This document shows positions 35,510 to 44,184 of a stretch of 64,000 nt of DNA, one piece after another. The translations under genes and the position numbers were made by a program. The DNA is from Niabella ginsenosidivorans (GTDB lineage Bacteria; Bacteroidota; Bacteroidia; Chitinophagales; Chitinophagaceae). Below the pieces are notes generated by a model. That model ran no database searches and was not told where the DNA came from. It was given only the letters and a program-made list of their open reading frames with translations. Every line of letters begins with the position of its first letter. Position 1 is the first letter of the stretch. Where the stretch lies: NCBI RefSeq assembly GCF_001654455.1, contig NZ_CP015772.1, forward strand, positions 124,001 to 188,000. The letters run 5' to 3'.

Positions 35510-35617
35510 GGCCTGCGCATGAGCGCCAGGAGATAAACTCATTTTCAATCCGTTAAAACGATTGCTGATTCGGGTACATATTTTGTGGCTCTAAAGTATA
35601 ACAGAAATAAATCAAAA

Positions 35618-35905
35618 ATGTCTTATAGCGAATTTAAGGACTCCTTACAGGCTAATGTACCGCCGGCAGGGTTAAGTGAACTGCAACTGGGGCTCTGGCA
35701 TATTGCAAAGGGCAACTGGCAGGAGGCGCATACCATTGCACAGGATCATGAAGGTGAAACGGATTTTGATCGTTTACATGCGTATGTGCACCGGATCGAA
35801 GGTGATGCCTGGAATGCTGATTACTGGTATCAGAAGGCCGGAACAAAGATGCCCGAAAAATCAATAGGAGAGGAACTGGAACTGCTGATACATCTTTGGT
35901 GTTAG
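35618..35905 (+). CDS. Conserved hypothetical small protein, helical
   Basis: 95 residues from the ATG at 35618 (MSYSEFKDSLQANVPPAGLSELQLGLWHIAKGNWQEAH). The rest is helical and Trp/His/Glu-rich (TDFDRLHAYVHRIEGDAWNADYWYQKAGTKMPE), resembling a single TPR-like hairpin pair. I recognise it as a type found in Bacteroidota genomes but cannot assign a function. It converges with the CCA transferase gene, overlapping its end by four bases. Confidence 0.65.
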   Translation: MSYSEFKDSLQANVPPAGLSELQLGLWHIAKGNWQEAHTIAQDHEGETDFDRLHAYVHRIEGDAWNADYWYQKAGTKMPEKSIGEELELLIHLWC

Positions 35906-37317
35906 GCACCCGGTATATTCAGCTCTTTTGCTTTTTGTTTCAGGTATTCCAGCGCTGCTGCCCTTGTATTGGGAATTTCCCCGTCAAGGATAGCATCTTT
36001 TAACGAATCCTTTAAAATGCCTACAGGTTTTGAAGGCGGCAGGTTAAAGAGCTGCATGATCTCCAACCCGTCAACCGGTGGCTGCCAGCTGCGGATCTGG
36101 TCTTTTTCTTCCACCTCCCTGCTGCGCTCACGTACCATTTTAAAATTTTCCAGGAAACGCTGCACCTTCTTTTTATTCTTGCTGGTGATGTCGGCCTCAC
36201 AAAGCAGCATCAATGCTTCAAAATCTTCACCGGCATCAAATAACAACCGCCGGATAGCAGAGTCGGTTATGTTTTCTTTTGTCAGGCTGATGGGGCGCAG
36301 GTGCAGTTCTACCAGCTTTTTTACAAAACGCATTTTTTCATTCATCGGCAATTTCAGTTGCGCAAAAATTTTGGGAACCATACGCCCGCCTACTACCTCA
36401 TGACCATGAAAGGTCCATCCTGTGCCTTCTTCAAAACGTTTGGTAGCAGGCTTTGCAATGTCATGCAGGATTGCAGCCCAGCGCAGCCAAAGGTCATTGC
36501 TGGTAGCGGCAATGTTATCTAAAACCTGCAGGGTGTGATAAAAGTTATCCTTATGGCCAATACCCTCTTTAAATTCAGCACCGGACAGCTCCACCATTTT
36601 AGGAAATATGATCTTCAGCAGCCCTGTTTTATACAGCAGGTCAAAGCCAATGGAGGGTTTGGGTGATAAGATGATCTTGTTGAGCTCCTCTGTAATACGC
36701 TCCTGCGAAATGATCCGGATACGCTCTTTATTTTCTGTAATGGATGCCAGCGTATTTTCTTCAATAGAAAAGTCCAGTTGCGTGGCAAACCGAATGGCGC
36801 GCAGCATACGCAGGGGATCATCGCTGAAGGTTTGCCCTGGTTCCAACGGAGTGATGATCTTTTTTTCCTGAAGATGTTGCTGACCGTTAAACGGATCCAG
36901 CAGTTTGCCGAAGTCTTTTTTGTTCAGACTGATGGCCATTGCGTTAATGGTAAAATCCCTGCGGTTCTGATCATCTTCCAGTGTTCCGGGGCTTACTTCC
37001 GGCTTCCGGCTGTGCTGCCGGTAGCTTTCTCTCCGGGCACCTACAAACTCAATATCAAACTTCTGTGTATGAATATGCGCCGTACCAAAATTCTTAAAAT
37101 AGTTCACCTCCGGTTTGGGATGAAATCGTTCTGCCACGGCCTTTGCCAGCTCAATGCCATCGCCAACAGTAACGATATCTGCGTCTTTGGTGGGCCGGTC
37201 TAATAATTTATCGCGCACAAAGCCGCCTACCAGGTAGCTTTCCTGCCTCAGCTCCTGTGCTGCAAGGGCTACCTTGTCAATAATTTCCTGCTCTTTCTTA
37301 TCTAAATGAATATCCAT
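35902..37317 (-). CDS. CCA tRNA nucleotidyltransferase / poly(A) polymerase family with HD domain
   Basis: 471 residues. The class II nucleotidyltransferase head has YLVGGFVRDKLLDRPTKDADIVTVGDG with the Asp pair. The tRNA-binding arm (RRDFTINAMAISL, DDPLRMLRAIRFATQLDFSIEENT) follows, and an HD phosphohydrolase domain lies near residue 260 (HTLQVLDNIA, LRWAAILHDIAKPATK, GHEVVGGRM). It adds or repairs the 3' CCA of tRNAs. The HD domain is normal for this group. The leader to the right holds only word-repeat DNA. Confidence 0.92.
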   Translation of the reverse strand: MDIHLDKKEQEIIDKVALAAQELRQESYLVGGFVRDKLLDRPTKDADIVTVGDGIELAKAVAERFHPKPEVNYFKNFGTAHIHTQKFDIEFVGARRESYRQHSRKPEVSPGTLEDDQNRRDFTINAMAISLNKKDFGKLLDPFNGQQHLQEKKIITPLEPGQTFSDDPLRMLRAIRFATQLDFSIEENTLASITENKERIRIISQERITEELNKIILSPKPSIGFDLLYKTGLLKIIFPKMVELSGAEFKEGIGHKDNFYHTLQVLDNIAATSNDLWLRWAAILHDIAKPATKRFEEGTGWTFHGHEVVGGRMVPKIFAQLKLPMNEKMRFVKKLVELHLRPISLTKENITDSAIRRLLFDAGEDFEALMLLCEADITSKNKKKVQRFLENFKMVRERSREVEEKDQIRSWQPPVDGLEIMQLFNLPPSKPVGILKDSLKDAILDGEIPNTRAAALEYLKQKAKELNIPGA

Positions 37318-37339
37318 GTAACGGGCAAAGATAGTTTGA

Positions 37340-37410
37340 GATTTGAGATTTCAGTAATCAGGTTTCAGTAGTTAGTGATCAGTTATCAGTAGTCAGCCTT
37401 CAGTGCTTGG
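37340..37410. repeat. Degenerate short-word repeat tract
   Basis: Between the CCA transferase and tsaC the DNA is built of near-copies of CAGTAGTTAGTGATCAGT-like words (TTTCAGTAATCAG, GTTTCAGTAG, GATCAGTTATCAGTAGTCAG). Related loose tracts occur near 19290-19360, 39355-39385, 40270-40305 and 51965-52010. Confidence 0.5.
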
Positions 37411-37474
37411 ATAAACCTGCTTAACAATGAACGTACTTCTGGATTTATTATTTTATATTTTACATTCTTTATTT

Positions 37475-38041
37475 CTACCGGATCACTTCCACCTGTCCAT
37501 CTTTCCAGCGGATAATGGAAGAGGGCTGATGAGGTGTGCGATCATCCTGCCGGTATTGTACAATATAATCTGCCTGGTTTTTTATGGCAGCCGTGATGGC
37601 GTTAAAGCGGGCAGGGGTTGGTTCACCGGAAATATTTGCAGAGGTAGAAACAATGGGCTTCCCAAAACGTTTGATCAGCGAACGGCAGAAATCATCTTTA
37701 CAGATACGGATCGCAATGCTGCCATCTGCTGCTGTCAGGTTTTCTGCAAACCCGATCCCGTGTTCATAGATCACCGTTGTAGGGCGCTCAGCCGTTTCCA
37801 GGTAATCAAACAGGCTCAGATCTACAGCCGCCGTGTACTGCAGCACCTCCCGTTCCGTAGCCGCCAGTACAATCAACGCCTTGCTGTCGTCCCTTTTTTT
37901 TATAGCATAGATTCTTGCCACTGCTTCCGCATTGGTTGCATCGCATCCCAGTCCCCACACGGTATCTGTAGGATAAAGGATCACGCCTCCGTTCCGTATT
38001 GTATCAACTGCTGCCTTTAGATCCTGTTCAAAATCAGTCAT
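37475..38041 (-). CDS. tsaC: L-threonylcarbamoyladenylate synthase
   Basis: 188 residues of the YrdC/Sua5 fold: VDTIRNGGVILYPTDTVWGLGCDATN (substrate-binding KxR/SxN-like cleft) at residues 10-35, DSKALIVLAA, RPTTVIYEH, IRICKDDFCRSLIKRFGKPIVSTSANISGEPTP. It makes threonylcarbamoyl-AMP for the t6A modification of tRNA. This is the short TsaC form without the Sua5 C-domain. It is transcribed alone on the minus strand, 80 bases after the GT4 gene start. Confidence 0.92.
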   Translation of the reverse strand: MTDFEQDLKAAVDTIRNGGVILYPTDTVWGLGCDATNAEAVARIYAIKKRDDSKALIVLAATEREVLQYTAAVDLSLFDYLETAERPTTVIYEHGIGFAENLTAADGSIAIRICKDDFCRSLIKRFGKPIVSTSANISGEPTPARFNAITAAIKNQADYIVQYRQDDRTPHQPSSIIRWKDGQVEVIR

Positions 38042-38121
38042 TGTTTTTCTTTAATTTATAGATTGAAAGGCCGGATCATGAGTTCTTTTAAAAATATTCA
38101 TCCAAAAGGGCTGTATCCTGT

Positions 38122-39273
38122 TTATACAATAGAACGATACAGCTCCATCACTTCCCTTGCATATACTTCCGGTAAAAAACGTCGGGCATTTTCCATCCCT
38201 TTTGTGCGCATTCCGGCTGCAAATGCCGGGTCGGAATAAATTTTTCTAAGGCCGGTTGCCATTTCTTCCGGACTGTCCGGGTTGGCCAGCCAGGCAGCGC
38301 CACCGGCTATTTCCGGCAGGCAGGAGGTGGTAGACGTAACCACGGGCACGCCTCCGGCCATTGCTTCAATAATGGGCATGCCAAAGCCTTCAAAGTAGGA
38401 AGGATAGATCATGGCCGTTGCCAGCTGGTATAAGGCAGGCAGCTCGTCCGTTGCAACAAAGGGTTTTTTACCTGCGCTTTCCAGTTGTTCCGACAGGAAC
38501 AGCACCCGGTCTTCCAGTTGCATCGTTTTTAAATAGACCTGTACTTTTTCCTTAAACCCGCCGTCATTGCCTACTACAACCAACGGAACAGGGATCTCAT
38601 CCCTGATCAGCTGCATGGCTTTGCAGATGTTCAGCAGGTTTTTGCGTTCAATGATAGTGCCCACATGCAGAAAAAAGGCATCCGGCAAATGGTATTTCCG
38701 GCGCACAACCTCCTTTTGCTCTTCCGGTTCCTGTATCATAAATGCCGGGGCGCAGCTTTGATAAATGACTGCGATTTTTTCAGCAGGGATACCATAGATC
38801 TGCATAATATGCTGTTTGGTTTCCTCACTGATAGCCATGATCTTGGTAGCATGGCTACAGGCGTATCTCGATTTGGCGCGGTAAATCCTTGTGTCGATCG
38901 GCTTGTACTGGTGCGGGTAAATTTCGGGGAACAGATCGTGCATGGTTACCACAGAAGGAATGCCTGTTTTGGGCATTCCCACCGGAATTTCATGGCTCAG
39001 GCCGTGGTACAGGTCTATTTTGCGCTGTACCAGGTCTTTGGTTACCCACCGGCTTCTCCAGACAGCGCTCAGCATTTGATGCAGTGCGCCTGCTGGTAAT
39101 ATCTCATGGATATTTTCCTGGTTGGGATGAAAAGACCTGCCTGGTCTCGGATTGAACAGGTAGTACTCATTTTCAGGATAATGCCCGGCCAACAGACTGA
39201 TCAGTACCCTGCTGAAGAATCCCAGTCCTGTATTGTTATGATAGGCCCTTTTGGCATCAAACCCGATGTTCAT
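38122..39273 (-). CDS. Family 4 glycosyltransferase
   Basis: 383 residues of the GT-B fold. The N-domain begins MNIGFDAKRAYHNNTGLGFFSR. The C-domain carries FLHVGTIIERKNLLNICKAM, VVVGNDGG, LPALYQLATAMIYPSYFEGFGMPIIEAMAGGVPVVTSTTSCLPEIAGGAAWL (the E-x7-E motif that binds the donor nucleotide) and EEMATGLRKI. Such enzymes add sugars to polysaccharide or glycolipid using a nucleotide-sugar. It is solitary, with no polysaccharide cluster around it, so its acceptor is unknown. Confidence 0.88.
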   Translation of the reverse strand: MNIGFDAKRAYHNNTGLGFFSRVLISLLAGHYPENEYYLFNPRPGRSFHPNQENIHEILPAGALHQMLSAVWRSRWVTKDLVQRKIDLYHGLSHEIPVGMPKTGIPSVVTMHDLFPEIYPHQYKPIDTRIYRAKSRYACSHATKIMAISEETKQHIMQIYGIPAEKIAVIYQSCAPAFMIQEPEEQKEVVRRKYHLPDAFFLHVGTIIERKNLLNICKAMQLIRDEIPVPLVVVGNDGGFKEKVQVYLKTMQLEDRVLFLSEQLESAGKKPFVATDELPALYQLATAMIYPSYFEGFGMPIIEAMAGGVPVVTSTTSCLPEIAGGAAWLANPDSPEEMATGLRKIYSDPAFAAGMRTKGMENARRFLPEVYAREVMELYRSIV

Positions 39274-39390
39274 AGCCGCAAAGTTGCAGGAAATTAAGAC
39301 AATTTACAAACAGGGGCTGGTTTGAATCTTATAATTCAATCTTATGGCCCGATTCTCAGATCTCAATTCTCAATTCTCATATCATTCTGT

Positions 39391-39398
39391 TAACTTTG
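39391..39398 (+). promoter_or_regulatory. -7 element TAACTTTG before dapD
   Basis: TAACTTTG matches TAnnTTTG and is 25 bases upstream of the dapD ATG. The upstream part is a CTCAATTCT word repeat and holds no clear TTG. Confidence 0.5.
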
Positions 39399-39423
39399 GC
39401 GGCACAAAAGCACAAAGATCGCC

Positions 39424-40230
39424 ATGGAAGAGTTAATAAAAGCAGCCTGGGCCGACAGGGAATTGCTGAAAACCAGAAAGTATGAAAAAGCGGTGCATGA
39501 TGTAATTGCCGCTCTGGACAAAGGTGAGTTGCGTGTTGCGCAGCCGGAAGGCAGAAAGTGGAAAGTAAATGAATGGGTGAAGCAGGCCATTCTGTTGTAT
39601 TTTGGTATACAGAAAATGCAGACCTGGGATGTGCCGCCCTTTGAGTTCTATGATAAAATGCTGCTGAAAAAGAATTACAGGGATATTGGTGTGCGTGCCG
39701 TACCGCATGCAGTTGCGCGTTATGGCGCCTACCTGGCTCCCAATGTGGTACTGATGCCCTCTTATGTAAATATCGGGGCGTATGTGGGAGAAGGAACAAT
39801 GGTAGACACCTGGGCTACTGTGGGCAGCTGCGCACAGATCGGTAAAAATGTGCATCTTAGCGGTGGCGTTGGTGTTGGAGGGGTGCTGGAGCCGTTACAG
39901 GCAAGCCCGGTTATTATTGAAGACGGGTGTTTCCTGGGCAGCCGTTCTATAGTGGTAGAAGGCGTGATCGTGGAAAAAGAAGCCGTGCTGGGGGCAAATG
40001 TAGTGCTTACACAAAGTACCAAGATCATTGATGTAAGCGGCAGCATTCCCATTGAAGGTAAGGGCAGGGTACCGGCAAGGAGTGTGGTTATTCCCGGATC
40101 CTATGCCAAGAAATTTCCCGCTGGTGAATACCATGTAAACTGTGCATTGATCATTGGCAAACGAAAAGCAAGCACGGATCTGAAAACCAGCCTGAACGAT
40201 GCTTTGCGCGACTTTAAAATAAGCGTATAG
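39424..40230 (+). CDS. dapD: 2,3,4,5-tetrahydropyridine-2,6-dicarboxylate N-succinyltransferase
   Basis: 268 residues of standard length. The N-terminal helical domain (LIKAAWADRELLKTRKYEKAVHDVI, and KWKVNEWVKQAILLYF) is followed by a hexapeptide beta-helix with VRAVPHAVARYGAYLAPNVVLMPSYVNIGAYVGEGTMVDTWATVGSCAQIG, VGGVLEPLQASPVIIEDGCFLGSRS and SVVIPGSYAKKFPAGEYH. It succinylates tetrahydrodipicolinate in the lysine/diaminopimelate pathway, supplying peptidoglycan. It is a single gene; rsgA follows after 76 bases on the same strand. Confidence 0.95.
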   Translation: MEELIKAAWADRELLKTRKYEKAVHDVIAALDKGELRVAQPEGRKWKVNEWVKQAILLYFGIQKMQTWDVPPFEFYDKMLLKKNYRDIGVRAVPHAVARYGAYLAPNVVLMPSYVNIGAYVGEGTMVDTWATVGSCAQIGKNVHLSGGVGVGGVLEPLQASPVIIEDGCFLGSRSIVVEGVIVEKEAVLGANVVLTQSTKIIDVSGSIPIEGKGRVPARSVVIPGSYAKKFPAGEYHVNCALIIGKRKASTDLKTSLNDALRDFKISV

Positions 40231-40306
40231 CACCGCGGTATTTCAAAATATGGTTTGCGGATCCTGTTAAACCAGGTCTCAAATCTGATAGCTCAATGCT
40301 CAATTC

Positions 40307-41233
40307 TTGAAAGCGGTAGTCTATAAATCAACCGGTAGCTGGTACACCGTTAAGGATATAACGGGTAAGTTTCATAATGCCCGTATAAAGGGCGTTTTTA
40401 AAATTGATGGTATTACCAGTACCAACCCATTGGCCGTAGGCGATTGGGTAAATATTGAGCAGGAAGAAAGCGGGGAAGCCACCGCTATAATCACAGAAAT
40501 TTTTCCACGGAATAATTATATTAACCGGCAGTCGCCGCGTATGAAACACCAGCAGCACATTATTGCTGCAAATCTGGATCAGTCTGTGCTGATCGCTACA
40601 TTAAAAGAGCCACGCACCTCACAAGGCTTTATTGATCGCTTTTTAGTGGTTTGTGAAATGTACCATGTACCGGCTGTGGTGTTGTTTAATAAAACAGATA
40701 TTTACCGGGAAAAAGAGTGGCACCGTTTTGAAGCACTATCTGCCATGTATACCTCGCTGGGTTATGGCATATATGCGGTAAGCGTAGAAAAGACGCAGGG
40801 GGTAGAAGCATTGCGGGAATTATTGCAAAACAAGACCACGCTGATCAGCGGCCATAGCGGGGTAGGAAAATCTTCCTTGATCAATGCCCTGTTACCGGAC
40901 GAAGCCATTAAAACGCAGGATGTAAGCGGCTGGAGCGGAAAAGGAATGCACACCACCACGTTTGCCACCATGTACGACCTGCCCGGCAGTGGACGAATCA
41001 TTGATACACCCGGCATCCGCGAACTGGCCATTACCAACCTGGACAAAGAAGAGTTATCCCATTATTTCCCCGAAATGCGTGCACGGTTAGAACATTGCCG
41101 TTATAACAACTGCACACATATTAATGAGCCGGATTGTGCCATAAAAGCTGCAGTAGCAAATGGGGAGATCTATGAGGAGCGCTACATCAGCTACCTTAAC
41201 ATTTTTGAAAGCATCGGAAATAAAAATTACTGA
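40307..41233 (+). CDS. rsgA: Ribosome small-subunit GTPase A, TTG start
   Basis: 308 residues. An OB-fold N-domain begins MKAVVYKSTGSWYTVKDITGKFHNARIKG. The circularly permuted GTPase domain has FNKTD (G4) before SGHSGVGKSSLIN (G1), then TTTFATMYDLPGSGRIIDTPGIREL (G2/G3). The C-terminal zinc knuckle is CRYNNCTHINEPDC. The first codon is TTG; the nearest upstream ATG is out of frame or followed by a stop, and the family N-terminus starts exactly here. RsgA matures the 30S subunit. Its end overlaps the converging ATPase gene by seven bases. Confidence 0.93.
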   Translation: MKAVVYKSTGSWYTVKDITGKFHNARIKGVFKIDGITSTNPLAVGDWVNIEQEESGEATAIITEIFPRNNYINRQSPRMKHQQHIIAANLDQSVLIATLKEPRTSQGFIDRFLVVCEMYHVPAVVLFNKTDIYREKEWHRFEALSAMYTSLGYGIYAVSVEKTQGVEALRELLQNKTTLISGHSGVGKSSLINALLPDEAIKTQDVSGWSGKGMHTTTFATMYDLPGSGRIIDTPGIRELAITNLDKEELSHYFPEMRARLEHCRYNNCTHINEPDCAIKAAVANGEIYEERYISYLNIFESIGNKNY

Positions 41234-42438
41234 TCTGTTAAAAAGTCGGCTAAAGACACTACTTCTATGCTTTTGCCATTGTTATTGATGGTGTCTGTTT
41301 GATTAACAGTGACGATCTTTCCCTTCTTTATATTAAAGAAATCCAGGGCCGTTGTCAACCCTGCTGTTTCCCGCTCCAGGTTATCTGCATTTAATTCATA
41401 GCAAGCCTGAATAACCTCTTTAGGTCTACCCTTCTCCATCGCTATAAAGTCACACTCACCTTTTTCAGTGAAATAATAAAGTTCTTTATATTTTCTACGT
41501 AAGTGAAGGTATACAGCGTTCTCCAGACTTCTTCCATTCTCATCGGTAAACACAATGGAGTTTTCTGTAAACATTCCCGGGTCTATTGTATATACCTTTT
41601 TCATATTCCGTACCTGTTTTTTAACGGAATGGCTGAACATAGGCAGGAATTGCACTATATAAGCATTTTCCAGGTAGGAAAAATATTCAAGAATAGTGCT
41701 GGTTGCCTTTATAGCGAACAGGCTTTTCAGATTATTGGCAGACACGGGTTTGCCAATATTGGATATAAGATATACGGCCAGTTGTTTCAAAGATCGTACA
41801 TCCCTTACTCCATATCTCACAGCAATATCACGGTATAGAATATCTTCCAGGAGCTGATTCAGGATAAAGCCGTTGGCAGCTTTTATATATTCCGGAAAAC
41901 CGCCCTGCAAAAGATATTGCCTGGAAGACCCTATCGTATTCTTTAGTTTTTTGAACGCTAAAAATTCATTATAGGAGAAAGGAAAAAGTTCTACAGATAA
42001 ATGACGGCCTGTGAGCCGGGTACCCAGTTCACGGCTTAGCAAGGTAGCATTGGAGCCGGTGATCACTATTTTATAGTGCTGATCCAGCAGGTGTCTTATA
42101 AAGAACTCCCATTGATCCATGATCTGGATCTCATCAAAAAACAATACTTCAGGCTTCCGTTTTTTTATTTCACTTTCCAGTCTTGCAAAATCATTTTTCT
42201 CGAAACCTGCCAGGCGTGGATCTTCAAAATGAAGATAAAAAGCAGTATCAAAACAATTCTTCAACAATTGCAGCAACAAAGTGCTTTTTCCGCAACGCCG
42301 GATACCGGTAATGATCAAGGTATGCCGGTTGGGTACCGGTAATTGGGGTAATATTTCACGCTCAAGGCCTGTATGCTTTCCTAGAAAGTTTGCTGCCTGC
42401 GATTGGATCACTTCTGCTATCTGGCTTTGTAAAAGCAT
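41227..42438 (-). CDS. AAA family ATPase with DUF4143 domain (second copy)
   Basis: 403 residues. Walker A is TGIRRCGKST at about residues 45-54 and Walker B is VLFFDEIQIMDQWEF near 98, with VITGSNATLLSRELGTRLTGRH following. The winged-helix-like centre (GKPVSANNLKSLFAIKATSTILEYFSYLENAY) and the C-terminal DUF4143 part (ENAVYLHLRRKYKELYYFTEKGECDFIA) match the family. It is only distantly similar to the copy at 9003-10190 (different leader and spacing), so it is a separate acquisition rather than a recent duplicate. AT-rich inverted repeats lie just upstream. Confidence 0.85.
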   Translation of the reverse strand: MLLQSQIAEVIQSQAANFLGKHTGLEREILPQLPVPNRHTLIITGIRRCGKSTLLLQLLKNCFDTAFYLHFEDPRLAGFEKNDFARLESEIKKRKPEVLFFDEIQIMDQWEFFIRHLLDQHYKIVITGSNATLLSRELGTRLTGRHLSVELFPFSYNEFLAFKKLKNTIGSSRQYLLQGGFPEYIKAANGFILNQLLEDILYRDIAVRYGVRDVRSLKQLAVYLISNIGKPVSANNLKSLFAIKATSTILEYFSYLENAYIVQFLPMFSHSVKKQVRNMKKVYTIDPGMFTENSIVFTDENGRSLENAVYLHLRRKYKELYYFTEKGECDFIAMEKGRPKEVIQACYELNADNLERETAGLTTALDFFNIKKGKIVTVNQTDTINNNGKSIEVVSLADFLTDQ

Positions 42439-42470
42439 CCTGTCTTTTAGTGCAAAAAAAATATTATTTG

Positions 42471-42500
42471 TTACTAAACAATAATATTATTTTTTAGTAA
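42471..42500. repeat. AT-rich inverted repeat upstream of second DUF4143 ATPase
   Basis: TTACTAAA (42471-42478) and TTTAGTAA (42493-42500) are exact reverse complements around a 14-base AT centre. The flanking AATATTATT words extend the symmetry imperfectly on both sides. The repeat begins 32 bases before the ATPase start codon, a place suited to an operator. Confidence 0.5.
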
Positions 42501-42692
42501 TGAAAAATATTGTTTTTTAATATCAAATAATAAGATTGTGATTCCATTAATATATTGATAATGAGTATAATACTGGATGGAAGGGTGAAAAGCGTGGTCC
42601 ATAATTAGCGGGTACAGGGCAACCCGGATACTACCTGCATAGAAGCAGACTGCCAGAAATTATAAAGAGTTCAGCAGAATTTTATGTGGATA

Positions 42693-43238
42693 TTATTTCT
42701 CAGCATATTGCTCAGCTTCGTTCGCATCATGGAACCAACTGGCGTATTTTACGTAATTGTTGGCAATGCGGTTAATTTCTCCATTTAGCAGGTCGGCTGA
42801 AATATCTTTTATCCTTTGTGCCGGCCGGCCGGCATAAACGCCACCGGCATTGCAAACGGTTCCTTCCAGTACCAGCGCACCTGCGGCAATAATACAATCA
42901 TTATGAACTACAGCGTTGTCCATAATAATGGCACCCATACCCACCAGCACATTGTCATGGATAGTACAGCCATGTACTACTGCATTGTGCCCTATTGAAA
43001 CATTGTTCCCGATGGTAGTGCTGGTTTTCTGGTAAGTACAATGAATGACCACGCCATCCTGCACATTTACTTTGTTGCCTATTCTTATGGAGTTTACATC
43101 TCCGCGCACCACGGTATTGAACCAGAAGCTGCAATCATCCCCTGCAATAACGTCTCCAACTATTGTAGCGTTGGGCGCTATAAAACAATTGTTGCCTATT
43201 TGCGGGTGTTTCCCTTCTACCGGTAATATTACTGCCAT
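42693..43238 (-). CDS. Gamma carbonic anhydrase family protein
   Basis: A 181-residue left-handed beta-helix protein of the gamma-CA/PaaY group: GNNCFIAPNATIVGDVIAGDDCSFWFNTVVRGDVNSIRIGNKVNVQDGVVIHCTY, then TIGNNVSIGHNAVVHGCTIHDNVLVGMGAIIMDNAVVHNDCIIAAGALV. The three His ligands for the metal appear (VIHCTY, IGHNAVVHG). Members are carbonic anhydrases or metal-dependent hydrolases of uncertain substrate. The C-terminal helix ends AEQYAEK. It is a single gene. Confidence 0.9.
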   Translation of the reverse strand: MAVILPVEGKHPQIGNNCFIAPNATIVGDVIAGDDCSFWFNTVVRGDVNSIRIGNKVNVQDGVVIHCTYQKTSTTIGNNVSIGHNAVVHGCTIHDNVLVGMGAIIMDNAVVHNDCIIAAGALVLEGTVCNAGGVYAGRPAQRIKDISADLLNGEINRIANNYVKYASWFHDANEAEQYAEK

Positions 43239-43810
43239 AAAAGATCATTTAAAGCTAAGATACAAAAATTAGACCGGGCTTTTGCTAAAGAGTGTATAAC
43301 ATTTTTACGGTTTGTATTCTTACCATAGCCGTTAATTTAAGGGCGGAAGCACGATTTTTGGGTATTGCTGTCAGGAACATTTCCTGAGGCCAAAGAAAAG
43401 CATCGTGCATGCCTGATCCGGTAAGCAGGCCGATGACACTCAGAGTTCCATAGGGGGTTCTTTAGGGCTTTTTGGTCAGCCCGTTCCATGAATCAGGCCG
43501 ATGGCCTTTGGGCCTGAAAAGAGCGGCAGCATATTGTTTAGGAATTACTATCATGATGAGTACTGAGGCGTAGCCCCGGGCGGATGTGTTAGCAAAGAAC
43601 CTCAGTTCGTTGTTAAGCTAACCGTAATAAAAGCTGAGCGCCGTAAGCTTGGGCCATAAGTTGACGGTAATAGTATTTTTACGAACTGCGGTGCCGCTCC
43701 ATCACAAAAAAATGAGCTGTATTGTCTTGCTGCGTGTGCAGATCATTATTAACTTTAACCTGCCCATTTTTATAAAATTCATTTCAATACGAAACACGCT
43801 AAATAATAAC
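43239..43810. other. Unexplained 570-base non-coding stretch
   Basis: No frame here has a supportable product. CAGGCCGATG occurs twice (43426-43435 and 43494-43503). A TCAGGCC/GGCCTGA hairpin (43493-43517) and a GCCTG/CAGGC pair near 43411-43430 are visible. The base composition is more GC-rich than other intergenic DNA here, as if it were an RNA gene or a decayed coding region, but I cannot identify it. Confidence 0.35.
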
Positions 43811-44184
43811 ATGCATGTATTTGTTACGGCTAACCGTTCCCTGAAATTCGTTTGTCTTCACTTTGTATGGATGCTTGTATTGCTTACTACAGCACAAACG
43901 AATGCACAGGAAACCGTAAAGATTACTACCCGCACAACGGATCTTACCCATACATTGTCAGAAACAGAAAAAAGAGCCTCAATGATCAGTTGTATGCAAT
44001 AGAGCAAAGTACGGGCAGGCAGGTAGTGGTGATGAGGGTACTTACAACAGGCAGCCGGTCTGTTGAGACTACGCCACAGCAATGTTCCGGCAAAATCATA
44101 TCGGCTCAAAAGAGCAGCGACAGCAGTAGCTTTTCCGGTGGCGGTGGCAGCAGCGGGGGCGGAGGCGCCAGTGGAAGCTGGTAA
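43811..44184 (+). pseudogene. Broken TPM-domain (YgcG-type) protein gene
   Basis: Three frames join to give pieces of one TPM-domain protein. Frame A has a signal peptide and MHVFVTANRSLKFV...TQAQETV-like start, then DLTHTLSETEK. Frame B continues SLNDQLYAIEQSTGRQVVVMRVLTTGSRSVE. Frame C gives DYATAMFRQNHIGSKE. Frame B then ends SSSFSGGGGSSGGGGASGSW, the typical glycine-rich tail of the family. The middle (rest of the TPM domain and membrane helix, about 100 residues) is missing. So at least two frameshifts and a large internal deletion are present. Intact relatives are exported proteins with a TPM phosphatase-like fold. Confidence 0.75.

Noticed and set aside
43649-44002. Open frame of 117 codons upstream of the kinase-RapZ gene
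   Set aside because: Only its second half is protein-like and it belongs to the frameshifted TPM gene; the first half is random sequence.
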